Shown here: in pieces, positions 55,149-64,000 of the stretch
Layout of the letters: the number at the start of each line of letters is the position of its first letter
Position numbering within the stretch: the stretch's first letter is position 1
Assembly (NCBI GenBank): GCA_014529385.2
Contig: CM043963.1
Location: 64,633,469 to 64,697,468 of the forward strand
From: Adiantum capillus-veneris
Taxonomy: Eukaryota > Streptophyta > Polypodiopsida > Polypodiales > Pteridaceae
DNA: 64,000 nucleotides
Reading direction: 5' to 3'
The notes under the pieces: generated by a model
The model's database searches: none
The model's input: the letters and a program-made list of their open reading frames with translations, nothing else
Told to the model about the DNA's origin: nothing
Program-made: the position numbers and the translations under genes

Positions 55149-56790
55149 TCAGTCCACAAAGGGGAGTAAGCCCAAAGCTTTGCGGAAAGCTTCAAGCTTC
55201 TCACGAGAAAATACCTTTGTGAAAAGATCTGCAAGGTTGTCCTGTGTTGGCATATAAACCAAGCTGATCTCTCCTGCTGAGAGCCTCTCCCTGACATAGT
55301 GGTAATTCACCTCAATGTGATTTGTGCGGGCTTGAAAAATTGGATTCCTCGCAACTGCCAATGCGCTCTGACTGTCAGTGTGGATAGTGTTGGCAGTGTT
55401 CTGTCCAACACCCAAATCAGCGATAAGGCATCTGAGCCATACACACTCAACAGTAGTTATGAAGACTGCCTGTACTCAGCCTCACAACTCAAAGTGGCCA
55501 TAGTAGGTTGCTTCTTGCTCAACCATGATATACATGAACTTCCAAGCATGAAAGAAAAACCACTTGTGGACACTCGCATGTCAAAACAACCATCCCAATT
55601 TGAGTCCGAAAAAGCATGTAAGTCTGGCGGCAATGATCCCCCCTTGGGATAAAACAAGCCAAGATGTAAAGTGCCACTAAGGTAGCAAAAACTCCTCTTG
55701 ACAGCCTACCAATGCTTAGACCCTGTTCTATGCATAAATCTGCTGACTCGTGAGACTGCAAACTGAATATCTGGCCTCATGTTGCATACATAAATGAGGG
55801 AGCCAACAGCAATTTGGTAAAGAGTGAAAATAGCAGGATCTCCAGCATCATTTGACACAAGGCAATACCACCATCACACTACTTAAACTGTATACCCAAG
55901 TAATGATGCAACAGTCCCAAATCTTTCATCTTGAAAGTAGCATTCAAATCAGCCTTAAATTCAGTAATATGTCTCTCATTTGGTCCAGTGATCAGTAAAT
56001 CATCGACATAAAGAACCACAATGAGAAATACATCACCCTCACGCTTTACATACAATGTGCTTTCTGTTGGACTGTTACGAAAGTCTCGTTTAACCAAATG
56101 AGTGTCATCTTTCTCATACCAAGCACGAGGAGATTCCTTCAACCCATACAAAGCCTTCTTACATCTGCACACTTTGTCCTCTTGTATTTTTATGACAAAA
56201 CCACGAGGTTGCGTTACATAAACTTCCTCAAATATGTTACCATTCAAGAAAGCAGTAACAATGTCTGATTGATGTACATCCCAACCAAAATGAACTGCCA
56301 ATGCACATAGAAAATGCACAGTAGTCATACGACAAGTGGGAGCAAAGGTCTCTTCATAATCTATGCCTTGTTGCTGTGCATAACCCTTTGCTAGAAGTCG
56401 AGCCTTATGGCAATCGATCTCACCATCCGGCTTGCGTTTCAACTTGTAAACCCACTTCGTACCTGTGGCATTTTTTCCAGGAGGCAAATCACATAAAGTC
56501 CATGTGTCATTTTCTATAAGTGCATCATATTCTGATTGCATGGCAATCATCCAATTTTCTGAATTCTGTGCTTCATCAAAAGACAAAGGCTCCTCGACAT
56601 CAAGTAAGCTAGACATAGCCAAAGCATAACAATCTGATCCATAAGATGCATGGTGAGAGCCTGAACGAGTACGACTAGACAAAGATGCATCCAATTTACT
56701 GTCACGCAAAGTGTGCACTAACCATTTTTTCATGCCTCTAGCCTGCTCATTTTCAGCTTTCCTCATCAAGTACATCATGTACATCTGCAT
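55149..56790 (-). pseudogene. pol: Minus-strand copia RT and RNase H
   Basis: The RT frame (56790-55879) has WVYKLKRKPDGEIDCHKARLLAKG, VHQSDIVTAFLNGNIFEEVY (catalytic Asp), LKESPRAWYEK and LYVDDLLITG (YVDD). It ends after HHYLGIQFK. Downstream pieces include SDSNWDGCFDMRVSTSGF and SCISWLSKKQPTMATLSCEAEY (about 55620-55460). They also include TIHTDSQSALAVARNPIFQART and KALGLLPFVD, ending at 55149. About 220 bases between the RT end and the RNase H are frame-broken. The conserved RNase H residues are mostly present. Confidence 0.92.
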
Positions 56791-58011
56791 CAGTAAATAG
56801 GCTGATCTGTAACATTTTCAGAAACCCCATAGGCTGTACATTTGCCTCATTGGAACTTACATTCGTATTTCCACCACTGAAAAGAGGCAACAAAGTGTCA
56901 TAAATGTCCTGTGAGCTTACATTACTGTCTCTAGTACATGACAGCAAGGGCTTAACAGAATCTTCCACAAACACTACATCTCGTGAAACCAAAATACGTT
57001 TCGTTTGCCGATGATACAACCTGTAACCTTTGCTTTCAGCACTACAACCAACAAAAATACATTTGACAGCCTTATCATCCAATTTTTTGCGCTGTGTTTG
57101 TGGCACCAAAGCATATGCCAAACAGCCAAAAATAGGCATGTGCTCAATAGAAGGATTTCTATCATGCCATGCTTTGTATGGAGTAATAGACTGCAAAGCT
57201 TTTGTAGGAAACCTGTTTAGTACATAAGTGGCACACATGATGGACTCAAGCCAAAAAGAATGTGGCAAAGCTTGACTTTTGACCATACATCGTGCCATTT
57301 CCATAAGTGACCTTTTTTTCCTCTCAACAACACCATTTTGCTGAGGTGTATAAGGCACTGTACATTGGTGTTTTATCCCACGACTAGCCAGAAATGCATT
57401 AAATTCATGAGACATATACTCCCCCCTTCGATCGGAACGGAGGGTGCCCATAGTACATTTTGAGACATTTTCAGCCATAACCAGAAATTGTTTGAAGCAC
57501 ATAAAAACTTCGGCCTTCGCTTTAAGAGAAAATACCCATGCATGCTTGGAGTAATCATCAATGAAAGTCATGAAGTAAAGGTAATTGCCCAAGGACGGAG
57601 TTTGCATGGGCCCACAAACATCACTATGCACAAGCTGCAACCTGCATGTGGCCCAAACTGAACCATCCTTTGGAAACTTAGAGCGTTGTATCTTACCCAA
57701 AATACAACCTTCACAAACATGTTTGATAGGTGCTTCAAGAGGCAGCAAAGAAGCAATTATACCAGATTTTTGCAAACGCCACAAACTAGAAAAATTTAGA
57801 TGACCAAAACGTGCATGCCAAAGTTTTGCATCTGAAATAGCCCTCGAATCTGCAACAGCATTTGCAAAATCTTGTCCACACTTGTCATACAAAGTGAGCT
57901 TATACATCCCACAGCACAAAAGGCCAAATGCAACAATTTCATCACCAAAATTGAGATCATGAACTGTACATCTGTCATTTTTCAAATTTGACTACAAGTC
58001 CAAGTCTAGCA
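56753..58011 (-). pseudogene. pol: Minus-strand copia integrase
   Basis: A 410-codon frame (57985-56753) contains LWHARFGHLNFSSLWRL and HVCEGCILGK (HHCC zinc-binding part), LVHSDVCGPM (first Asp), LRSDRRGEY (second Asp) and NGVVERKKRSLME (Glu). It then has VFGCLAYALVPQ-like and KCIFVGCSAESKGYRLY motifs. The integrase is intact as a reading frame, which makes this element look younger than the other copia copies here. It overlaps the start of the RT frame by 38 bases in another frame, so a frameshift separates them. Confidence 0.92.
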
Positions 58012-59336
58012 AGTGCGAATACAAACAAGAGATTCTTCTTGATCCCATGTACATAAAGTGCATCAACAAGTGTGAAGGAACTGCCATTTGCAGCAGTAAG
58101 CACAATCTTTCCAACTCCCTAAACCGGATAAGAGGCACTGTTGGCACAAGTGACTGAATTTTCGTGAGGGACAGACTCGAAAGAGGTGAACAATTCACGA
58201 TGTGAGGTAATGTGCTTTGTAGCACCACTGTCAAAATACCACACATGTGAATTTGCTGCAACTAAAAAGCATGCATGATGAACAACAGGATTGTAAGTGC
58301 ACTTTGCACTAAAAGCCCATTCTGCATCAGCATTAGCATTACAGTCTCCTTTTATAGAAGACTCAACAACGGCTGCATTTGTAGTGGAACCAGCATTTGC
58401 AGTGGAACCACCCTCTTTCTTCTTAGCCTCTTTGGCCTTCAACTTAGGACACGACTTGATTAAGTGATCATTAGCTTTACAATAATGGCAACACATTTTC
58501 TTTCTTCCCTTATCACCAGAATTTCCAGACGAATTGCTACCAGCAAAAGCATTAGGATTAGAAGTTTTGCCACTTGCAGCAGAACCATAAGAAGTGGCCG
58601 CATTGCTGTTACGACCCTTTCTTTGAGAAGCAATAAAAGCCTGTTCAAATGCATGCTGCCTAGTTCTGTTTTTTCTGGAAAGTGACCATTGCAACAGTAA
58701 TGTGCATTATGCATCAAACTTGACAACTTCTGGATTTCCTTGGGTCATAAGTCTCCAAGTACTAGCGAAAGTCTGGTAGGAATCTGGTAAGGCATCAAGA
58801 ACAGTCTGCACAAGGGAACTATCTGAAATGACTTCACCTACAGAAATAAGTTGCTCATTGATATCCTTGACACCAGCAAGAAAAGTGTCCATATCATCTT
58901 CCTCATGCATAATCTATGACTCCAACTCTTTACGTAGCAAAGCAATTTTAGCCTCATTGCGACTTGCATAAAGACCAGCCAATATATCCCAAGCCTATTT
59001 TGCAAATTTTGTTGAACTCATGTGAGGAACAATGGTGCACTTCACAGAGAATGCAATCAATGCATGAGCCTGTGCATCCTTTACATCCCAACGAGCTTGT
59101 TCTACCATAGGCAAAACAACTCTAATAGCAGAAATCCTTGCAGCAAGACTTGCAACATCCTCAACATCGCCTACATCCTCAGAACCAGGACGTACTTCAA
59201 TGCCCTGCACAATGTTCTAGACGCCCTTTGACACAAGAACATGTTGCATCATATAAGCCCACATAGGGTAGTAATCCCCATCCAACCTGTCCTCAGCATC
59301 AAACATCTTGAACACATCTGTGTTGTTGTCAGCCAT
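58012..59336 (-). pseudogene. gag: Minus-strand copia gag and protease
   Basis: The likely start is the ATG at 59336 (MADNNTDVFKMF, then GDYYPMWAYMMQHVL, the copia gag start). Stops or frame changes occur near 59217, 58990 and 58910. The part 58694-58119 has the zinc knuckle CHYCKANDHLIKSC (CX2CX4HX4C), a Ser/Asn/Gly-rich linker and the protease motif HVWYFDSGATKHIT. The fragment captured at 53954 matches the end of this region. Confidence 0.88.
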
Positions 59337-59703
59337 GGTAAATGCTACACCTGATGTGAAAACTGCCCGAAAATAGGAGAAACGGATCGGGAACAACATG
59401 TGCTATATAGCACAAACCGTAGAAGACTATGAGGCACCTCTTATGCAAAAAAAAGCACTGACAAAAATTCTGCACAAAATGACGAAAGCGTATGAAGTAC
59501 TACCTGTAGTGGAAATGGAGGCCGAAATGAGCATGAATCAAAAATCTGAGCACCTACGAACGCTTGCGAACGCTTACAAGAGGTCACTAAAATCGGAATT
59601 TTTTGTCGACTTTCAAAGTCTTGCCAAAGCTCACTGAAATCGGAGAAAGTGAGTAGGCGTATGTTGGAGCAGCTGGCGACTAAGCTCGGGAGGACGCAAC
59701 CTA

Positions 59704-59714
59704 CTCTGATACCA
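59704..59714 (-). promoter_or_regulatory. Primer binding site of the minus-strand copia element
   Basis: Read on the minus strand, TGGTATCAGAG lies two bases inside the 5' LTR, the initiator-Met type. Confidence 0.93.
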
Positions 59715-59716
59715 AT

Positions 59717-59943
59717 TGTTGGAATTAGGGTTGCAGAGAAACGCACACATCTTGGAGAAGACGAAGGAAGCTCAAGGCACACAATAGAGAGTGTGTTACT
59801 TAGTATGCAATGGAAAGATAGATAGCCCTAGAGTGATGGGCATATATAAAATGCATGGGGGAAAAAACCTCCTAAAGAGGGAAAAAATGCCCCAGCGGTC
59901 CTAATGTGTTCACACACATCACTACCACATGTATATGGTAACA
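59717..59943 (-). repeat. 5' LTR of the minus-strand copia element
   Basis: It is a direct repeat of 54847-55073 with intact TGTTGG...TAACA ends. Confidence 0.95.
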
Positions 59944-59948
59944 ATGTC

Positions 59949-62498
59949 TAAGTTCCCTTTATGCCATACTAGCTGTAAAATTGGAGAGAAATTGCTTGGC
60001 TCAAATTTCCCTCTAAACTTGCAGTTGACTATCACTATACAAATATTTCTTTTTGATTGATAGGTGGTCTTTCTACTGCTGATTATAGATCACCTTCTAC
60101 ATACTTGGTTATTTTTATGGCTCCATATTGATTACCTAATGGTGTTGATGGTTGGATATGCATATTAATTTGTTGTCTAAGTAACTTGATTAGATCTTCA
60201 TAGTTGATACTTGTAAGACCTGTAGTTGTTCTGTTGTTTCATAAGGGTAATGCATTGTTGACTAGTTCTGCAATCTTGATGTTGTAGATATAGAGGTTGT
60301 AGATGATGTTGGCATGGGTTGCTTACCTTTCCAAGTATTTTTCATATTCATGGTTATTTAAACTCAAAATAGTCTAGTGATCCTCAAAAACACCATATTT
60401 CTTAACTGAGGATTGTTGGTTAGCATTCCTTGTGTGGGTGGTACTAATTTTGTTTTTCTGATTTGAGAGAATGGAAAAATTTGTTGAAGTTTTACTCTCT
60501 GTGTATAATGGAAACTATGAATTGCTCAATATTTGGGGTTTATTTATTGTAAAGAATCTTTACTAGCCTTTTATTTTTTAACTCTTGTTGTGATTATGAA
60601 TACTAACTTTGGAAATTTTGAACCTCATAGTTTGTGCTTAATTTGTTTTTTGACCTTAGACTTGGGATGTTTTGGTCTTATTGTTCTTACAATTCCATGA
60701 GAGATTGTCTGGCTGATTAGCTACCTAAAAAATATGCCATATTATCTGTAGGTTGGAATGGGAATCGTGCTCATTTTTTCTGGTTGTGGACTTTTGATGA
60801 ATAAATGTAGCACTAGGTCTCTTAAAAACCTTGATTGATGGTCACAAACTATGCACTATGATCATTTTCAAATATTGACTAGGGATCATTGGTTGGTTTA
60901 TATTGTGGTTGTGGACTTTTGCTGAATAAATGTAGCACTAGGTCTCTTAAAAACCTTGATTGATGGTCACAAACTATGCACTATGATCATTTTCAAATAT
61001 TGACTAGGGATCATTGGTTGGTTTAAATTGTGGTTGATACTATTTGTTTTATTCATTTGAGAGAAAGGGAAAATTTCCATTGGTGGTATGACTCTACATG
61101 AGATAATTGCCCTAAAGGGTAAGTATGACTCTAGGATAATTGTCTGTGTACCTCACTGAATGATTATGCCCTTCTTTTTCACTCCCTAGACAATTGTCGT
61201 TGTACCTCATCGAATGACCTATGCTCAATTTTCTTACGGTGGTCATCATTTGATGATGGCGTCTAGCTATTGATGACAATGGTTTTTGTAATTTGTTAAG
61301 TACCATATGGTTTGCTGGCATGTTTCTGAGGATACACTCTCATACTAAAACTACACCTTTTGGACTCTACTTGGGTTGCTCTAACATTCATTTCTTTTGA
61401 AAATATTTTTTTTTTTGGGTATTTTGACCATGGTTTCTAGCATTTTATCCTTAAAAAATTTAAACTGAAACTGTTGGTCTTTTTGTTTATGCTAGTTCTT
61501 AGACTCATCGTTTCGCTAAGTTTACCATCTCCACTTGCTATGGTTGCCTCCTTTTATAACTCCCTCATTACACGCAACTACCCTAAGAGACCACAGCTAG
61601 TTTTTTACCCTCTAACATGAATGTTGCTTGTAATCTTGCCTTCTGGTCACTCCTCCTTGATTGCTTCACCTAGACTTTATTGACTATTGTGCTTGCCTAC
61701 TAAACTACAGATAGTTTGGTTATTGGCAAGTGGTATGGCAAACTATTTATTGTATCAAATTTTGTTAAAAAAATGTTTTGAATGATGCGAATATATTCTT
61801 GGAACTCTAGGTTATATTGGACTCTATTACCTAACCATTAATTGGATGCTGACCCTGGCTATTTTTCATGCTCTATAATGGTCTTTTTGGAAATTTTTCT
61901 CAACATCTAGATTGATATGTGCCTCTATTCTATACTAAGGAAACCATAACTTACATATGTTTTGCTTCTCTAATTTGATGATTATACTCTAATTTGTCGA
62001 ACAGAATCTGGTTTTGAATTAGTTGCAAACTCACTAATCACTAGTATTTGCTAATAAACCATAATTTAGGCATTTGATCTTGATGATTGCTTGGATAAGT
62101 AAATCTTCTAACTAATCATTTCAAGGAGTATTGGTTATGATTTTACTCTAGCTAAGTGAGTATGCTTATGGTTTTATGCTTTTAAAGACAAGTAGGTATA
62201 TATGGCTGCTACTACCTTGTGTTTTACTTTGAGTTGGTAGAAAAAAGGACAAATATTGTTTAGGTTTTCAACTACAGGGAACTTTCTCAACAACGTGTGC
62301 GAGTCACATGGGTTGCAAGCACACAATCTGTGCACATAGACAAGCTCTACAACTACAGACGGTGTGTCACTCACCGCTTGCATTACTATCACTGAGGTGA
62401 TCACTACTATCACTGAGGGGATCCTGCGTGCACTGAGAGGGAAAAGTGGTTGTCCTCCTTGCTGCCTCTGTACTTGCTACTATTCAATTGCCTATGCC
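59949..62498. other. AT-rich DNA without a recognisable gene
   Basis: The first bases continue the pre-insertion sequence on the left of 54847, so the beginning may be 3' flank or untranslated part of the decayed gypsy element. No frame of note and no protein motif was found on either strand. The only structure is the 125-bp tandem repeat at 60781-61030. Confidence 0.6.
60781..61030. repeat. Two tandem copies of a 125-bp unit
   Basis: TGGTTGTGGACTTTTG starts at 60781 and 60906 and TGGTTGATAC at 61031, giving an exact period of 125. The two copies differ at only two or three bases, so the duplication is recent. Confidence 0.97.
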
Positions 62499-62546
<48 letters not shown>

Positions 62547-62555
62547 TCTCTCTCT

Positions 62556-62596
<41 letters not shown>
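62499..62596. repeat. (TC)n microsatellite
   Basis: A TC tract with TCC interruptions. No LINE end is visible beside it, unlike the other TC arrays. Bases 62597-63460 hold no gene I can support. A minus-strand frame at 63015-62830 has a CYKEHGHVFHRGHGHVF run but no family match. Confidence 0.9.
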
Positions 62597-62600
<4 letters not shown>

Positions 62601-63461
62601 ATAGACAACCCAAGAGGATAAAGCAAGTCCGTCCCTTTCACATACAAGAGTCCATTTTCAACCAATCGGCACTAAATAAGTCTTTTGCGTTTATCATTGA
62701 TCATCACCAAACATTGACCATAAACATACAAAACTTACATGCCTGACCCATGAATAAATATAGAAAATAATAATAATGACATCATGGGTTAACATGCCCT
62801 CATCCTGATGTAGATTTCTTCCTTGTAAGCTATGAGCATGGGCAATTGAAGCAAGTACCAAGGGTGATCAACACTAGTGAACATCTTAATGAGAGTAGTG
62901 GCCCATGGACGTGCTCACAATCAAGAAAGACATGACCATGTCCACGGTGAAAGACGTGACCATGTTCTTTGTAACATCGCGACTTCTCAGCTGCACTCGA
63001 TCCCTGCAAAATCAATCAAGAGAATAACATAATGACTGCATTCTCATAGAATATGGTAAATAAAAAAGCATATGCATTAAATAAAAAGAGTACTCTGGGA
63101 AAAAATTTTAAACACATGTTTAAGCATTATACATTACAATGCAACATAATCAAACTCACTAGCACTTGTAGAGGTCAACGAATCAAGGACTCTGGTCTTA
63201 CTAGTTTCACTGTCAGGAAGGCAATAAAGGTCAATTGTTAATCCCATTGTCAAATATTCTAATTCTCCTTACTTAAATAAGTTGTTAAATTGTGAGAGAA
63301 AAGTATTTCATGTCCGGCCAGAGTTGACTAGATGCTCTTAAGGTATGATAAAGGAAATCACACATGAAATCATCACCTGAATTGATTCCCATTCATTGAC
63401 CCCCCAAAGTGTTTTTGGTATAAACTTTGTTTCCATGTAGAGCTTTAATTGAATTTTGGGA

Positions 63462-63475
63462 TCTCTCTCTCTCTC

Positions 63476-63528
<53 letters not shown>

Positions 63529-64000
63529 AGGAGTACAGTGGAATCAAGCAACAATCACAACCCTTGCACATGAACACCGTACCAACCATGCGGTCCTCAC
63601 TTTCAAGAACAAAGCAGATCGAATCAAATTCCTCGAGCAATCGAGACTTCTCAAAGGCACCATTCTTTGGTTTGCAGAAGATCTTACACCTCCCAACACA
63701 AACAGAAGAAGGTAGAACTCCAAAAAGTGTGTGAAGCGCGCATTGCAGGAAAATGGGCAGTTTAACGAGGAGATAAAGCCCTTGTCCTGGAGTTTTGAAC
63801 TCCAAAACCTGCTACCCCCTCACCTCTCCCTCCTCCTTAGGTTTCATCTTTTTTGCCCTTCTTTGGACCCTCAATCCTTAACTGAGATGTATTTAACAAC
63901 TCCTCTTCGTAGACGAAACCCTTTGTAATGTTTTGTTTTTCGGTGCCATAGGTCATATCTGACCTCCATGGATGATAACATATCTCTCTCTCTCTCTCTC
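63462..64000 (+). mobile_element. Short LINE derivative between (TC)n tracts
   Basis: A TC tract (63462-63523) is followed by TGTGCAG. The next reading (QATITTLAHEHRTN, VLTFKNKADRIKFLEQSRLL and KGTILWFAEDLTP) looks like the RNA-binding part of a LINE ORF1. A frameshift leads into CEARIAGKWAV. The end (63942-63983) is GGTGCCATAGGTCATATCTG, then ACCTCC and GATGATAACATA. It matches the 3' terminus of the LINE at 44536 (CCCATAGGTCATATTTG, ACCTCC, GACGATAATAAAA), including the stem-loop. It then runs into TC repeats at the window edge. The whole unit is about 460 bases and lacks ORF2, so it would need a partner LINE to move. Confidence 0.7.
63950..63965 (+). promoter_or_regulatory. Stem-loop near the 3' end of the LINE derivative
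   Basis: AGGTCA, loop TATC, TGACCT. It is conserved with 44555-44570 while the flanking bases differ, which suggests selection on the hairpin for RT recognition. Confidence 0.55.

Larger units (their letters stand above)
54847..59943 (-). mobile_element. Ty1/copia LTR retrotransposon on the minus strand, 5.1 kb
   Basis: The LTRs are 227 bases each (54847-55073 and 59717-59943). The right one is TGTTGGAATTAG...GGTAACA and the left has TATTGG at the edge. They differ at roughly 4% of positions by eye. ATGTC flanks both sides (54842-54846 and 59944-59948), a perfect 5-bp duplication. Transcription would run right to left. Gag, protease, integrase, RT and RNase H are all recognisable, with stops. 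Confidence 0.97.

Noticed and set aside
62830-63015. His/Gly repeat peptide on the minus strand
   Set aside because: It is short, has no family match, and the surrounding DNA has no gene structure that I can support.

Overview
This window is a transposon graveyard from a large nuclear genome, almost certainly a land plant or close streptophyte. The evidence is plant-type Ty1/copia and Ty3/gypsy elements primed by initiator-Met-like and Asp-like tRNA sites, a CACTA (En/Spm) DNA transposon, an APE-type LINE, and very long (GA)n and (GT)n microsatellites. The species cannot be told from the sequence. No intact host gene, tRNA, rRNA or CRISPR array was seen. Almost every reading frame belongs to a mobile element or to a broken gene.

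Layout, left to right. (1) 1-3226: tandem repeats and a decayed chromovirus integrase (about 1060-2080). (2) 3227-21407: an 18.2 kb Ty3/gypsy element, the largest unit here, with 0.94-0.96 kb LTRs, an Asp-type primer site, an extra ORF before gag, gag, protease, RT-RNase H, an integrase preceded by a second zinc-binding module, a second retropepsin-like ORF, and a long coiled-coil ORF just before the 3' LTR. A perfect 22-bp palindrome recurs in both of its non-coding parts. (3) 21408-33860: remains of an intron-bearing host locus (coiled coil, RING-like finger, FCP1/NIF-type phosphatase) between two GGTACTTT-rich repeat fields. A 5.5 kb copia element (26484-31953, target duplication GTGAC) sits inside the phosphatase reading frame. 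(4) 33860-37500: minisatellites, weak minus-strand coding remnants and a zinc-knuckle scrap. (5) 37528-39300: a copia LTR with a mostly deleted body.

(6) 39300-54846: a second decayed gypsy element related to the first, split by a 10.07 kb CACTA element (43575-53645, target duplication TAT) that landed in its integrase core. The CACTA element has lost the main transposase domain and carries a 3.6 kb LINE on the minus strand, bounded on both sides by (GA)n. (7) 54847-59943: a minus-strand copia element (target duplication ATGTC) inserted just downstream of that gypsy integrase. (8) 59944-64000: AT-rich DNA without a recognisable gene, ending in a short LINE derivative that again lies between (TC)n tracts.

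The nesting gives relative ages. The gypsy remnant at 39300-54846 is older than the CACTA and the minus-strand copia inside it, and the phosphatase locus is older than the copia that splits it. The observations most worth following are the palindrome array and extra ORFs of the 18 kb gypsy element, and the repeated association of one LINE family with TC/GA microsatellites.
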